From Stutzerimonas kunmingensis (GTDB lineage Bacteria > Pseudomonadota > Gammaproteobacteria > Pseudomonadales > Pseudomonadaceae), in contig NZ_CP090366.1 of the NCBI RefSeq assembly GCF_021432085.1, positions 2,232,001 through 2,296,000 on the forward strand: a stretch of DNA of 64,000 nt. Reading direction: 5' to 3'. Numbering within the stretch: the stretch's first letter is position 1; every line of letters starts with the position of its first letter. Position numbers and translations under genes: made by a program. The notes beneath the pieces were generated by a model. It searched no databases. It was not told the origin of the DNA and was given only the letters and a program-made list of their open reading frames with translations. This document shows positions 46,955 to 55,761 of this stretch, piece after piece.

Positions 46955-47029
46955 GCGGGCTCTCTCGTCTGAACTGGGCGCACGGTATTTTCCAGCATAG
47001 GCCTATCGCCGCGGCTGATGGCCAGCGGC

Positions 47030-48127
47030 TCAGCGTCGCGGGCCGGCTGCAGGTTGCGGTACCTCGCCCGGGGTGACGGGCTCCTTGTCGATGGTTTCCT
47101 CGACCTGCTGCTCGTCGTCGCGATCGGCTTCAAGGCCATGCTGCTCTTCAGTGTGCTTGGGGTCGTACTGCAACTCGATGAACACCGGGAAATGGTCGGA
47201 GCCGATATCAGGCAGCCGCAGCAGGCGGATGAAGCGGAAATGCGCGCTGTGGAAGAAGTGATCAAGCGGCCAGCGCAGAAACCAGTGATGGGCATGGAAG
47301 GTGTTGTACATGCCGCGGCCGACCCGTGGATCGAGCAGTCCGCTGATCTTGCGGAACAGGCGCGTGGTGGGCGACCAGGCGACATCATTGAGGTCACCGC
47401 TGACGATGATCGGGTCATCGCTGTCCTGGATGCTCCTGGCGACCACCAATAGCTCTGCGTCGCGCTCGGTGGATTCCTCGTTCTCGGTCGGGCTGGGCGG
47501 TGCCGGATGCAGAAAGTGCATGCGCACCGCGAGCTCGTCGCTGACACGCACCCGGGCATGCATGGAGGGCACGTCGTCCTCCACCAGAAAGCACAGCTCC
47601 GGCTCTTCCAGCGGCAGACGTGAAAAGACATGCATGCCGTAGAGGTTGTCCAGTGGGCAGCGGATGCTGTGCGGGTATTGCTCGGCGAGTTGCTCGAGCT
47701 GCGTTTCCCACCATTGGTCCGATTCGAGGGTCACCAGCACGTCGGGGCGGTACTCGCGAACCAGCGCCAGCAGCCGATCGGACTGCCGATTCGGCCCCAG
47801 CACATTGGATGACATCACCCGGATGCGCGGCCCTGCAGCATCTGTCTCCGCCCTGCGCACCTCGTTGCGCCAGGGGCGTGTGTAGGGCACGACCCATGCG
47901 AGCTGGTATACCAGGCAGGCGCCGGCCAAGGCAGAGATCAGGTAATGCCACGGCTGGCTGTAGTCGAGCAGCATGCCTTGAGCGACGAGCAGGGCGACCA
48001 GCAGCGCGCCGAGTTGCAGGCGCGGAAACTCCCATACGCGCACCCACCAGGCGCGATGCCGCCACAGCGGCAGGAGTGTGACGAGCACAAAGAGTCCCGT
48101 GGTGAGCAGCAATATCCCTTCGATCAT
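47030..48127 (-). CDS. Membrane-anchored endonuclease/exonuclease/phosphatase family protein
   Basis: A 365-residue protein with three N-terminal hydrophobic helices (residues about 3-100) and a C-terminal EEP domain. VMSSNVLGPNRQSDRLLALVREYRPDVLVTLES, the metal-binding VSGDLNDVAW, and GSDHFPVFIELQY are the catalytic landmarks of this fold (DNase I/sphingomyelinase superfamily). The tail is acidic and low in complexity. Substrate could be nucleic acid or phospholipid; YafD-like proteins have this layout. Confidence 0.85.
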   Translation of the reverse strand: MIEGILLLTTGLFVLVTLLPLWRHRAWWVRVWEFPRLQLGALLVALLVAQGMLLDYSQPWHYLISALAGACLVYQLAWVVPYTRPWRNEVRRAETDAAGPRIRVMSSNVLGPNRQSDRLLALVREYRPDVLVTLESDQWWETQLEQLAEQYPHSIRCPLDNLYGMHVFSRLPLEEPELCFLVEDDVPSMHARVRVSDELAVRMHFLHPAPPSPTENEESTERDAELLVVARSIQDSDDPIIVSGDLNDVAWSPTTRLFRKISGLLDPRVGRGMYNTFHAHHWFLRWPLDHFFHSAHFRFIRLLRLPDIGSDHFPVFIELQYDPKHTEEQHGLEADRDDEQQVEETIDKEPVTPGEVPQPAAGPRR

Positions 48128-48312
48128 GACGTTTCCCGTTGCGGCCGATCAGTTCGGCAATCAGGTGTGCACTCCAGATTGGTTCCAGGACCGGGGTATT
48201 CGACAGGCAAACAGGCGAAGCGTCGCAAACGAATTCGGATTACGTCCAGTTGTCGCCGGTGCACGCGCCGAAACCGGCGCCGGGAAGGAACGCCGGTGCG
48301 GGCGTTTGGGGA

Positions 48313-51300
48313 TCAGTTCTCGGCCGAAAGCATGCCGCTGGTCAGTGCCGGGAGGTCATCCGGTCGGCACAGCGTGTTATGACCTTGCAGGTAGGGTTGC
48401 AGGATGGGCGCCATGCCCTTGAGCGTTTGCACGGGCAGCGCCGAGGTAAAGCGGAAGCTGTCGGCGGCGCGCCCTGGCACATAGGCTGTCAGCGTGCCGA
48501 AGTGGTTGGGCCCGAGATAGAAGACGAAGGTGGCTGTGCGGTTCAGCGCCAGCGAGCTGATCAGCCGGCCGCCAGCGCCGACGCTCTGGATGCGGTTGTC
48601 ACCGGTGCCGGTCTTGCCGCCCATTCGCAAAGCGCTTCCGTCCTGCTGCACGAAACTGCCTTGCAGGCGCCGTGCGGTACCGCCTTCGACCACATTGGCC
48701 AGTGCATCCTGTAGCGCGCGGGCCACTTCGACCGGCATCACCCGCTTGCCGGTCCCGGTGGCAAGGCCCATGCGGGTTTCATAGGGCGTGCCCTGGGCGA
48801 AGTGCAGGTTGTCGATGCGCACGCTGGGCAGGCGGACACCATCGTTGAGGATGATGCCCATCAGATCGGCCAGCGCAGCCGGCCGATCACCCGAGCTGCC
48901 CAGCGCGGTCGCCAGTGACGGCACCAGGTTGTCGAACGGATAGCCCAGCCGCTGCCAGCGGCGATGAATGTCGGTGAAGGCCTCGACCTCCAGCATGATG
49001 CGAATCCGGCTGTCGCGCGCGCTCTTGTGCCGGCTGCGGAACAGCCAGCCGTAGACTTCCTGGCGCTGCGCGCGGCTGTCGGCAACCACTTCGGAGAGCG
49101 TCGCCTGCGGGTGGGCGATCAGGTAGCCCAGCAGCCAGAGGTCCAGCGGGTGCGTGCGGGCGATGTAGGCCTGATCGGGCAGGCTGTAGGCGCCCGGGCC
49201 ATAGCGGGTGTAGAGCGCATCCAGCTTCTTGTCGTTGAGATCGGAGTCCGGCAGATGCTGCTTGAGAAAGCTGTCGAATACCGGCCGCTCGGCATCCGGC
49301 ATCAGGTAGCGATGCACGGCCGCCAGGCGCACGGGTGTCGGCCGCATGCCCTGCAGGAAGGTCTCGATGCGCTGCTCGGCGCTCTTGTTGCGGTACTTCT
49401 TCCAGAAACGTTGCAGGAACACCGAGCCCTCGCGATCGGCGAAGCGGGTCAGGTATTCCTGGCGGCGCGGGTCCTTGTCGTCACCCAGCAGTTCGGCACT
49501 ATTGATGGTTTCGTAGGTGCTGTAACTCACCAGATCACGCATCAGCCGTACGAAGGGCAGATTGATCGATTCGCGCAGCGATTCGCGTACGGTGGGGATG
49601 CGTCCGTCGTCTTCACGGCGGAAGTTGCCGAAGCGGTGCATGCCGGCGCCGGTGAAGAAGCGTTCGGCGGGGCTGGCCGAGTAGCGCCGATCCAGCGCGG
49701 CGTCGAGCATGCGCTCCAGGCTGCGGTCGCTGTGCGTGGCCAGGTAATCGATGGCCCAGCGGCTTAGATTGGCCTTGGTGTCGATCTTGCGCAGCTCGCC
49801 CGGGGTGAGGCCCGAGTAGCGCTGGTGCAGCTCGGCGATAACCTCAAGATAGGTGGTCAGCACGCGCAGCTTGGCGGTCGAGCCCAGCTCCAGCTTGCTG
49901 CCCTCGTTGATGTCGAACGGCTGGTTGGTGTTGTCGGTCTGCACCCGCACCTGGAAGCCTTCCTCGCCGCGCTCGAACAGCGTGAAGCTGTAACGCACGG
50001 CGGCGGTCTTCTCCGGGGACAGCATGCGATCACCGAACAGCCCGACCGTTTCGGCGAAAGCGGGATCGGCCAGGCGCACCAGGTACTCGCTGATCTGTGC
50101 CTGCAGATCACCCTGCAGCGGCGTGCTGGCGGTGAGATCCAGGCGATCCAGGTCGTACAGCGGCAAGCCGAGCAGCCCGGCCAGGCGCATGCGCGCGACG
50201 GTGATGCCTTTGGTGGCGTCCACCTGCCGGATCGCCGAGTCGCGACTCGGGCTTTGTCCAAGGACGCGCTGGCCCAGCGCGGCGTCGCGCAGGCCGGCAT
50301 CGATGATGCCGCCGTTGGCCAGCAGGCGGATATGACTGTCGGTCAGCGTTGCCATTTCCTCGCGGCCGGCACCCAGGTAGTACGACGGACGCCGCTGTGC
50401 AATCAGCAGCGACAGCACCTGACGCAGCGCCAGACCGCGCGCCTGCGCATCGACCTCGTCGGCGCTGCGTGGATCGAGCAGGCGATTGACTTCACGGAAG
50501 TCGGCGCCGAACCATAGTCGCAAACCATCGGCGATGCCATGCACTTCACCGTGTCCGGGCGCCGCGGAGAGCGGCACGCTGTTTAGGTAGTCGCGCACGA
50601 TGCGCTGACGGGTGGCCAGGGTTTGCGGGCCCTCGCGATAGGTACGCACGCTGGCGGAGATCATCTGCCGGATCTTTTCCTGCGGATCGCCGGTGCGGCC
50701 TTCGGGCGAATGCCGATACTTCTCGACCTGGGTGGCCAGGGTGCTGCCGCCGGCGGCCTGGCCGCTGAGGCCAAGGCGCTTTTCCAGCTGGCTGATCGCC
50801 GCCTTGGTGAAGCGCGGCCAGTCCACCGCCGGGTTGGCGTGGGGGCGGCTGGCGTCCAGCAGGCCACGGTCCTCGATGAACAGCAGGCTCATCACCACCA
50901 GCGGCGGGATGTCCTCGAAGCGCTCGTAATACTGGCGTGGATAGCTGTTGGTGTAGATCGGCACGCCGCGGCAGTCGTTGATGGTCAACCCGGCCTGGGA
51001 GTCCTCGGGGTAGGGCGGAAAGAAGCCGTGGTTGGTGTAATCCAGCAGTGCCCGCGAGAAGCGTGCCTGCTCCTCGATTCTGAAATTGCGCTGTGACAGC
51101 TGTTGAATGAAGCGCGGCAGATCGATGTAGCCCAGGCGGCGGTCGAACGGGCCGTCTTCTGGGAACTGAATGCGTGGGCTCGGCCCCGGTTTGACCACGT
51201 AATCCAGATCGGCCGCATAGCGGCTTAACCAATGCGATTGCCACCGGGCGCTGTCCAGCTCCTGCCAACCGAGATAGCCACCGCCTGCCAGCAGCGAAAT

Positions 51301-51432
51301 ACCGACGAGCAGCGCCAATCGGCGTGCCGTCTTGCGACGGCCTTTAGCTGATGTGCGGGATGATTTGGGGGAAGGGGCGCGCTTGTTACGCCCATCCTGG
51401 GATGTCTTGTCGGACCGCCATACTGCGCCCAT
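48313..51432 (-). CDS. Large class A PBP-like transglycosylase/transpeptidase
   Basis: A 1039-residue protein with a basic N terminus and one transmembrane helix (ARRLALLVGISLLAGGGYLGW), a GT51 transglycosylase domain with EDRGLLD near residue 184 and AAGGSTLATQVEKY, and a long C-terminal transpeptidase domain. The transpeptidase motifs are all visible: STAK (about 518), SIN in RESLRESINLPF, and KTGTGDN (about 938). It is longer than PBP1a or PBP1b (about 800), with inserts between domains. It probably builds cell-wall peptidoglycan under special conditions. ATG 51432 (MGAVWRSDK) is chosen; an ATG 17 codons upstream is possible. Confidence 0.85.
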   Translation of the reverse strand: MGAVWRSDKTSQDGRNKRAPSPKSSRTSAKGRRKTARRLALLVGISLLAGGGYLGWQELDSARWQSHWLSRYAADLDYVVKPGPSPRIQFPEDGPFDRRLGYIDLPRFIQQLSQRNFRIEEQARFSRALLDYTNHGFFPPYPEDSQAGLTINDCRGVPIYTNSYPRQYYERFEDIPPLVVMSLLFIEDRGLLDASRPHANPAVDWPRFTKAAISQLEKRLGLSGQAAGGSTLATQVEKYRHSPEGRTGDPQEKIRQMISASVRTYREGPQTLATRQRIVRDYLNSVPLSAAPGHGEVHGIADGLRLWFGADFREVNRLLDPRSADEVDAQARGLALRQVLSLLIAQRRPSYYLGAGREEMATLTDSHIRLLANGGIIDAGLRDAALGQRVLGQSPSRDSAIRQVDATKGITVARMRLAGLLGLPLYDLDRLDLTASTPLQGDLQAQISEYLVRLADPAFAETVGLFGDRMLSPEKTAAVRYSFTLFERGEEGFQVRVQTDNTNQPFDINEGSKLELGSTAKLRVLTTYLEVIAELHQRYSGLTPGELRKIDTKANLSRWAIDYLATHSDRSLERMLDAALDRRYSASPAERFFTGAGMHRFGNFRREDDGRIPTVRESLRESINLPFVRLMRDLVSYSTYETINSAELLGDDKDPRRQEYLTRFADREGSVFLQRFWKKYRNKSAEQRIETFLQGMRPTPVRLAAVHRYLMPDAERPVFDSFLKQHLPDSDLNDKKLDALYTRYGPGAYSLPDQAYIARTHPLDLWLLGYLIAHPQATLSEVVADSRAQRQEVYGWLFRSRHKSARDSRIRIMLEVEAFTDIHRRWQRLGYPFDNLVPSLATALGSSGDRPAALADLMGIILNDGVRLPSVRIDNLHFAQGTPYETRMGLATGTGKRVMPVEVARALQDALANVVEGGTARRLQGSFVQQDGSALRMGGKTGTGDNRIQSVGAGGRLISSLALNRTATFVFYLGPNHFGTLTAYVPGRAADSFRFTSALPVQTLKGMAPILQPYLQGHNTLCRPDDLPALTSGMLSAEN

Positions 51433-51625
51433 GTGTGCCTGGCTTCCTAGCAGTGCTCTACGGCAAGCATAGTTCTCCCACACGGCTTAAGCGATGGCGG
51501 TTTGACGAACGGAGCGGCTCAAGCACGAGCCTTGAAGCGGAGGCGGTGGGGCGCTTGGTGAGTTGCTCGTCGTAGCTGTGGACCGCTACTGTGAGACGTG
51601 CATCGTTCGGGGCTTGGGAGTAGTA

Positions 51626-52429
51626 ATGAAGGGCAATAACGATTGGATACGGCGCCCTGACGAGCCTGGCCCCCTTGAGCGGCTTGAGGCCTACTTCAGT
51701 GGCTACGGTTACGCTCCCCACAGGCATGACACTTATGCGATCGGCTGTACGCTCGCCGGCGTGCACCGTTTCAACTACCGCAAGAGCGCCCGCTACAGTC
51801 TCCCTGGAAATACCTTCGTGGTGTATCCCGACGAACTGCACGACGGCGAGGCGGGGAGCGAGGCGGGTTTTCGGTACCGGATAATCTATATCCAGCCTGC
51901 GATGCTGCAGGGGCCGCTCGGTGGGCAGCCATTGCCTTTCATCAATGACGGGATATCCCGTGATCCACGCTTGCGGCGTGTCGTCTGGGCGCTGCTGTCT
52001 TGCCTGGACAACCCGATAGAAGAGTTGGAGCAGCAGGATGCGCTGTTTGACCTGGCCCAGGTCATGTCCGTCGTAGCCGGGAAAAGAGTCAATCGACGAC
52101 GAGCCGACTTCCGCGCCGCCGAACTGGCTCGGGAGTACATGCACCATCATCTGGATGGAGCTCTCAGCCTTGACGAACTCGAGCGGGTTTCCGGCCGGGA
52201 TCGCTGGAACCTGTCGCGCGATTTTCGCGCCCTGTATGGCACCAGCCCATACCGTTACCTGACGTTACGTCGCCTAGATCATGTTCGGCGGTTGCTTTCG
52301 AACGGGATATCAGTGGCCGACGCCGCACTCGTTTCGGGGTTTAACGACCAGAGCCACATGAGTCGCCACTTCAAACAAGCCTATGGACTTACCCCTGCAC
52401 ACTGGGCACGGCTGATGCGGCTGAGCTGA
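51626..52429 (+). CDS. AraC family regulator next to azlCD
   Basis: A 267-residue AraC protein with an N-terminal cupin sensor (APHRHDTYAIGCTLAGVHRFNYR, PGNTFVVYPDELHDGEAG) and a C-terminal pair of helix-turn-helices (LDELERVSGRDRWNLSRDFRALYG and VADAALVSGFNDQSHMSRHFKQAYGLTP). ATG 51626 has a GGAG site five bases upstream. It lies 94 bases before azlC on the same strand, a common arrangement, so it likely controls the exporter. Confidence 0.9.
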   Translation: MKGNNDWIRRPDEPGPLERLEAYFSGYGYAPHRHDTYAIGCTLAGVHRFNYRKSARYSLPGNTFVVYPDELHDGEAGSEAGFRYRIIYIQPAMLQGPLGGQPLPFINDGISRDPRLRRVVWALLSCLDNPIEELEQQDALFDLAQVMSVVAGKRVNRRRADFRAAELAREYMHHHLDGALSLDELERVSGRDRWNLSRDFRALYGTSPYRYLTLRRLDHVRRLLSNGISVADAALVSGFNDQSHMSRHFKQAYGLTPAHWARLMRLS

Positions 52430-52523
52430 AGTCAGCGCGCGGTTGCACGATCGTACAAGAATCCTTCGGCGGCACTACTCACACTTCGCAGGGCATGTCA
52501 TCGCGCAGCTCGGAGTGGAGTAA

Positions 52524-53243
52524 TTGTCAGAAATAGTAGAGAGCGCGGACCCGGCGGCGCCGCTCGTAACCGGCAGCGCTTTGAAACAGGCCCTTCCGGC
52601 GGCATTGTCGGTCATGCCGGTTGCCATGCTGTTCGGCGTGCTTGCCGCACGGTCCGGCTGGTCGGTACTGGATGTTTTGCTGCTCGGCTTGCTAGGTTTC
52701 ACTGGCAGCGGGCAGTTTGCAGCATTGCCGCTGTCCGAAAGTGGCACGGGGTTCTTTACGCTGCTGCTTGTAGCTGCATCGATCAATTGTCGTTACCTGC
52801 CGATGGCGATCTCGACTATACGACGGATGCCTCGATCTGCATTCGCGCGCGCCTGCAGTGCGCACATGCTAGGCGACGAAGCCTATGCCTGTGAACGGGA
52901 CGACGAGCCGATCGACCGGATGCTGCAGATACGCAGCGCGATATTTCTAACCTGGGTACTGGCAGGAGCCTTTGGCGCTGTGATCGGTGGGGTCCTGCCT
53001 GAAGATTGGCTCAGCAAGGATTTCAACCTCGGATTTCCGGCGAGCGCTGTGTTGTTTTACCTCGCCTTGTCGCAGCTGAAGGCACGGCGAGCGCACATTC
53101 GGCGCCATCAGGTCGCCGGGGCAGTTCTGATCTGTCTTTGTGCCGCAGCTTCCCTCGGCCTGATCCTGACGCTTGGTCCTGTGTACTTCTGGATTCCCGG
53201 CGTATTGCTCGTAGCCTTGCTATTGAACGGAGTCCGAACATGA
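52524..53243 (+). CDS. azlC: AzlC family branched-chain amino acid exporter, large subunit
   Basis: A 239-residue inner-membrane protein of the AzlC (LIV-E, YgaZ) family with six or so helices. ALPAALSVMPVAMLFGVLAARSGWS and the FTGSGQFAALPL and ASINCRYLPMAIS blocks are typical. With AzlD it exports branched-chain amino acids or their analogues. The start is TTG 52524, with GGAGTGGAG just upstream. Its stop overlaps the azlD start by four bases. Confidence 0.9.
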   Translation: MSEIVESADPAAPLVTGSALKQALPAALSVMPVAMLFGVLAARSGWSVLDVLLLGLLGFTGSGQFAALPLSESGTGFFTLLLVAASINCRYLPMAISTIRRMPRSAFARACSAHMLGDEAYACERDDEPIDRMLQIRSAIFLTWVLAGAFGAVIGGVLPEDWLSKDFNLGFPASAVLFYLALSQLKARRAHIRRHQVAGAVLICLCAAASLGLILTLGPVYFWIPGVLLVALLLNGVRT

Positions 53244-53551
53244 ACGAGGCGGTCCTGATTGCCACCGCCGCGCTGCTGATCACCAGCTTGTTGGTCAGAG
53301 TCGTGCCAGTATTCGTCAGCATGCCGCTCGGCGCGGGCGGTCTACGCATCGTCGGGCAGATCCTGCCGACCGCGGTGTTCATCAATCTCGCAGTCTACGT
53401 CGCATACAGCGAAATCAGCGCTGCACCGGCTGCTGCTGCGACGTCACTATTGGGTGTCGCTCTGCTCGCCACCAGCGGCCGAGTCGGTCTGGTTGGCAGC
53501 ATGCTGTTCGGTGCAGCGCTCTACTACACAGCGGCAGCCCTCATCGGCTGA
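53240..53551 (+). CDS. azlD: AzlD family branched-chain amino acid exporter, small subunit
   Basis: A 103-residue protein with three or four hydrophobic helices, the small partner of AzlC (YgaH type). RVVPVFVSMPLGAGGLRIVGQILPTAVFINLAVYVAY fits the family. It begins within the last four bases of azlC (ATGA), so the two subunits are made together. It ends convergent with the SH3-domain gene, only five bases apart. Confidence 0.85.
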   Translation: MNEAVLIATAALLITSLLVRVVPVFVSMPLGAGGLRIVGQILPTAVFINLAVYVAYSEISAAPAAAATSLLGVALLATSGRVGLVGSMLFGAALYYTAAALIG

Positions 53552-53556
53552 TCGAG

Positions 53557-54231
53557 TCAGAACCAACGATCGTTACGCTTACGGCCGCGGGTGAGCATTG
53601 GCAGGATCAGGCCCACCAGCAGCCCAGCACCGGCGATGCTGCCGCCATAGACCATGTACTGCATGAGCACCTGCTTGTTCTCGTCGCCGAGCCGCGCCTG
53701 GGTCGTACGCAGTTCCGACTGTGCTTCGGTCAGCTCCGCCTCGAGGGCGATGCGGCGGGCGTCGAGTTCGTCGATCAGAGCTTTGCGCGAGTCCAGGGTT
53801 TCCTGCATGCCTTGCACGCGCACCTTCCAACTATCGTCGATGGTCTTGAGTTCCTCGCTCAGTTCGGCGACTTGCTGTTCAAGCTGCGGCAGGCGCTCGG
53901 CCTGGCCGGGAACGTCCTGCAGTTCCTTGCTGGGTATCCAGACGTTGCTGCCGGACTCCGAGCGGACCTGACTGTAGTCGCCCTGGGTGCTGATCAGCTC
54001 GACCTTCTGCCCCGAGGTAAGCGTGCCGACGATGCGATAGCCATCCGTGGGGCCGCTGCGTACGTAGGTGTTCAGGCTGTCGCTGACCCAGCGCGCGTTA
54101 TCGGGCGATTCCTGGGCATCCACAGGCCCTGCAATGAGCAGGGCACCGAACAGACTGGCGCCGATGATTTGTCGCGGATGGGAAAAGCTAAACCGGGAGA
54201 GCAAGGCAAAAAGATGAAGAGATATGGACAT
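53557..54231 (-). CDS. TIGR04211-type SH3 and coiled-coil membrane protein
   Basis: A 224-residue protein with a signal peptide ending near GPVDAQ (residue 40), a bacterial SH3 domain (about 48-105; YVRSGPTDGYRIVGTLTSGQKVELI), a long coiled coil (about 112-185) and a C-terminal transmembrane helix (about 194-213) with a basic tail. This order defines the TIGR04211 family (YgiM-like), envelope proteins of unknown role. A candidate AlgU promoter lies about 195 bases upstream, suggesting envelope-stress control. Confidence 0.85.
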   Translation of the reverse strand: MSISLHLFALLSRFSFSHPRQIIGASLFGALLIAGPVDAQESPDNARWVSDSLNTYVRSGPTDGYRIVGTLTSGQKVELISTQGDYSQVRSESGSNVWIPSKELQDVPGQAERLPQLEQQVAELSEELKTIDDSWKVRVQGMQETLDSRKALIDELDARRIALEAELTEAQSELRTTQARLGDENKQVLMQYMVYGGSIAGAGLLVGLILPMLTRGRKRNDRWF

Positions 54232-54424
54232 GAAAAGTTCGCGTTATTGGAAGAATAGGACCCAAGCGTGGGGTGGTGAGGTCGACTGCATCTGGCACGC
54301 GAGACTCTGGGCCAGCCGCAGAGAAAAGCACCGCTTTTAGTGGCCGGACGCGGTGGCAGCCACAGATCGGAGCCTGACGTGCAAACGGCACGAAAATGAA
54401 GATGCTCCGCGGGTGCATCAGCTG

Positions 54425-54451
54425 ACTGACCGTCCTCCCCGGCGAAAGTTC
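54425..54451 (-). promoter_or_regulatory. Candidate AlgU (sigma-22/RpoE-type) promoter
   Basis: On the minus strand, GAACTT (54451-54446), a 16-base spacer and TCAGT (54429-54425), preceded by an A7 run that may act as an UP element. The AlgU pattern is GAACTT-N16/17-TCtga. It points toward the SH3/coiled-coil gene, with a leader of about 190 bases. Confidence 0.45.
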
Positions 54452-54608
54452 AGGCGGTTTTTTTCGGGCTGACAATGCTGGCGATGAGGGGCGGCGAGCT
54501 GGGCAACTGCAGTCGATGCCAGCCGCAAGCGGCTAAAACCGCGGGGTGGGGCGGTGCGAGACCGAGCCGGTCTCTATGCCGGCATGGCTGTGAGAGCTTC
54601 GGTGCGGC

Positions 54609-54649
54609 GGGCCTGCTCCAGCGTGACCCCTGTTCGCTGATGCAGGCCC
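54609..54649 (-). terminator. Hairpin after terC
   Basis: GGGCCTGC (54609-54616) pairs with GCAGGCCC (54642-54649), with an inner AGCG/CGCT pair. It begins 10 bases after the terC stop. No T tract follows on the minus strand, so termination activity is uncertain. Confidence 0.45.
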
Positions 54650-54658
54650 ACCGTCAGT

Positions 54659-55432
54659 TTATTTCGATTGCTCTTGAGCGAGACCGAGCTGCTTCTGCCG
54701 TGCGCGCCGGGCCATCATGTTCAGCATCTCGACCCCGGCGGAGAACGCCATGGCGGCATACACGTAGCCCTTTGGTACGTGGGCGCCGAAGCCTTCCGCG
54801 ATGAGGGTCATGCCGATCATCAGCAGGAAGCCGAGCGCGAGCATCACGACGGTCGGGTTCTCGTTGATGAATTTGGCCAGCGGGTTCGCCGCCAGGAGCA
54901 TCACGGTCACCGCGACGACCACGGCAATGACCATGATCGCGACATGATCGGTCATACCCACCGCAGTGATGATGCTGTCCACCGAGAACACCAGGTCGAG
55001 CAGCAATATCTGCGCAATCGCGGCGCTGAAGCCCATCGTGACGGCATTGTCGAGCTGCTTGCCTTCGAACATGTCGCCGCCCGGTGTCGGGTCGACACTG
55101 TGGTGAATCTCCTTGGTGGCCTTCCAGAGCAGGAACAGGCCGCCGGCGATCAGAATCATGTCCTTCCAGGAAAACGCATTGCCGAACAGTTCGATGACCG
55201 GCTCGGTGAGCTGAACGATCCAGGCCACCGTGCCGAGCAGGCCCAGTCTCAGGACCAGCGCCAGGCTGATGCCGATGCGCCTCGCGCGCTCACGCTGATG
55301 CTCCGGTAGCTTGTTCGTCAGAATCGAAATGAAGATCAGGTTGTCGATGCCGAGCACCACCTCCATGGCGATCAAGGTTGCCAGGGCAACCCAGGTGGTG
55401 GGTTCGGAGAAGAGCTGGATAAGCGATTCCAT
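54659..55432 (-). CDS. TerC family integral membrane protein
   Basis: A 257-residue polytopic protein of the TerC family, linked to tellurite resistance and, in E. coli Alx, to manganese export. [16 protein letters not shown] and [18 protein letters not shown] are the conserved membrane motifs with buried acidic residues thought to bind metal. ATG 55432 ([19 protein letters not shown]) starts the family N terminus; upstream codons lack similarity. I looked for a yybP-ykoY manganese riboswitch in its leader and saw none. Confidence 0.9.
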   Translation of the reverse strand: MESLIQLFSEPTTWVALATLIAMEVVLGIDNLIFISILTNKLPEHQRERARRIGISLALVLRLGLLGTVAWIVQLTEPVIELFGNAFSWKDMILIAGGLFLLWKATKEIHHSVDPTPGGDMFEGKQLDNAVTMGFSAAIAQILLLDLVFSVDSIITAVGMTDHVAIMVIAVVVAVTVMLLAANPLAKFINENPTVVMLALGFLLMIGMTLIAEGFGAHVPKGYVYAAMAFSAGVEMLNMMARRARQKQLGLAQEQSK

Positions 55433-55761
55433 ATGGATCTCTAGCGTGAGTGATGACGATCCCGCGTCTGGCGGGTGCGCGAGCATAGCTGGAAGGCAAT
55501 CCGTAACAGAGCCCGCATTTTGGACCGCTTTGTATCAAATCGATTCAGTGCCAAGTGGCGGCTGCCTCGCGTGTGGTAACCGTCCCTATAGCGCCAGGAT
55601 GCGTCGAAATCCCATGCGCCTGGGGCGCCAGAATCAGGCAAGCCAGACCGTTTGTTCTTTGGCCACCACTTGACACCTGCGGGTGCAAAGCCCGGCGGTT
55701 TCTGCTTTTATGACCTGCAGCACGCTGCGGGATTACCGCCGCCCATTCATCACGATGCATA

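Larger units (their letters stand above)
54232..54658. other. Intergenic region between the SH3 gene and terC
   Basis: About 430 bases with no convincing gene. It contains the candidate AlgU promoter (54425-54451), a run of seven T (54458-54464) and the hairpin after terC (54609-54649). A 95-codon open frame on the minus strand has no ribosome site, no family look and a random composition. Confidence 0.6.

Noticed and set aside
54188..54475. A 95-codon minus-strand frame upstream of the SH3 gene
   Set aside because: No ribosome site, no recognisable domain, and it overlaps the candidate AlgU promoter and the start of the SH3 gene.
55433..55761. Possible yybP-ykoY manganese riboswitch in the terC leader
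   Set aside because: I looked on the minus strand for the GGGGAGUA-type core and paired arms and did not find them.
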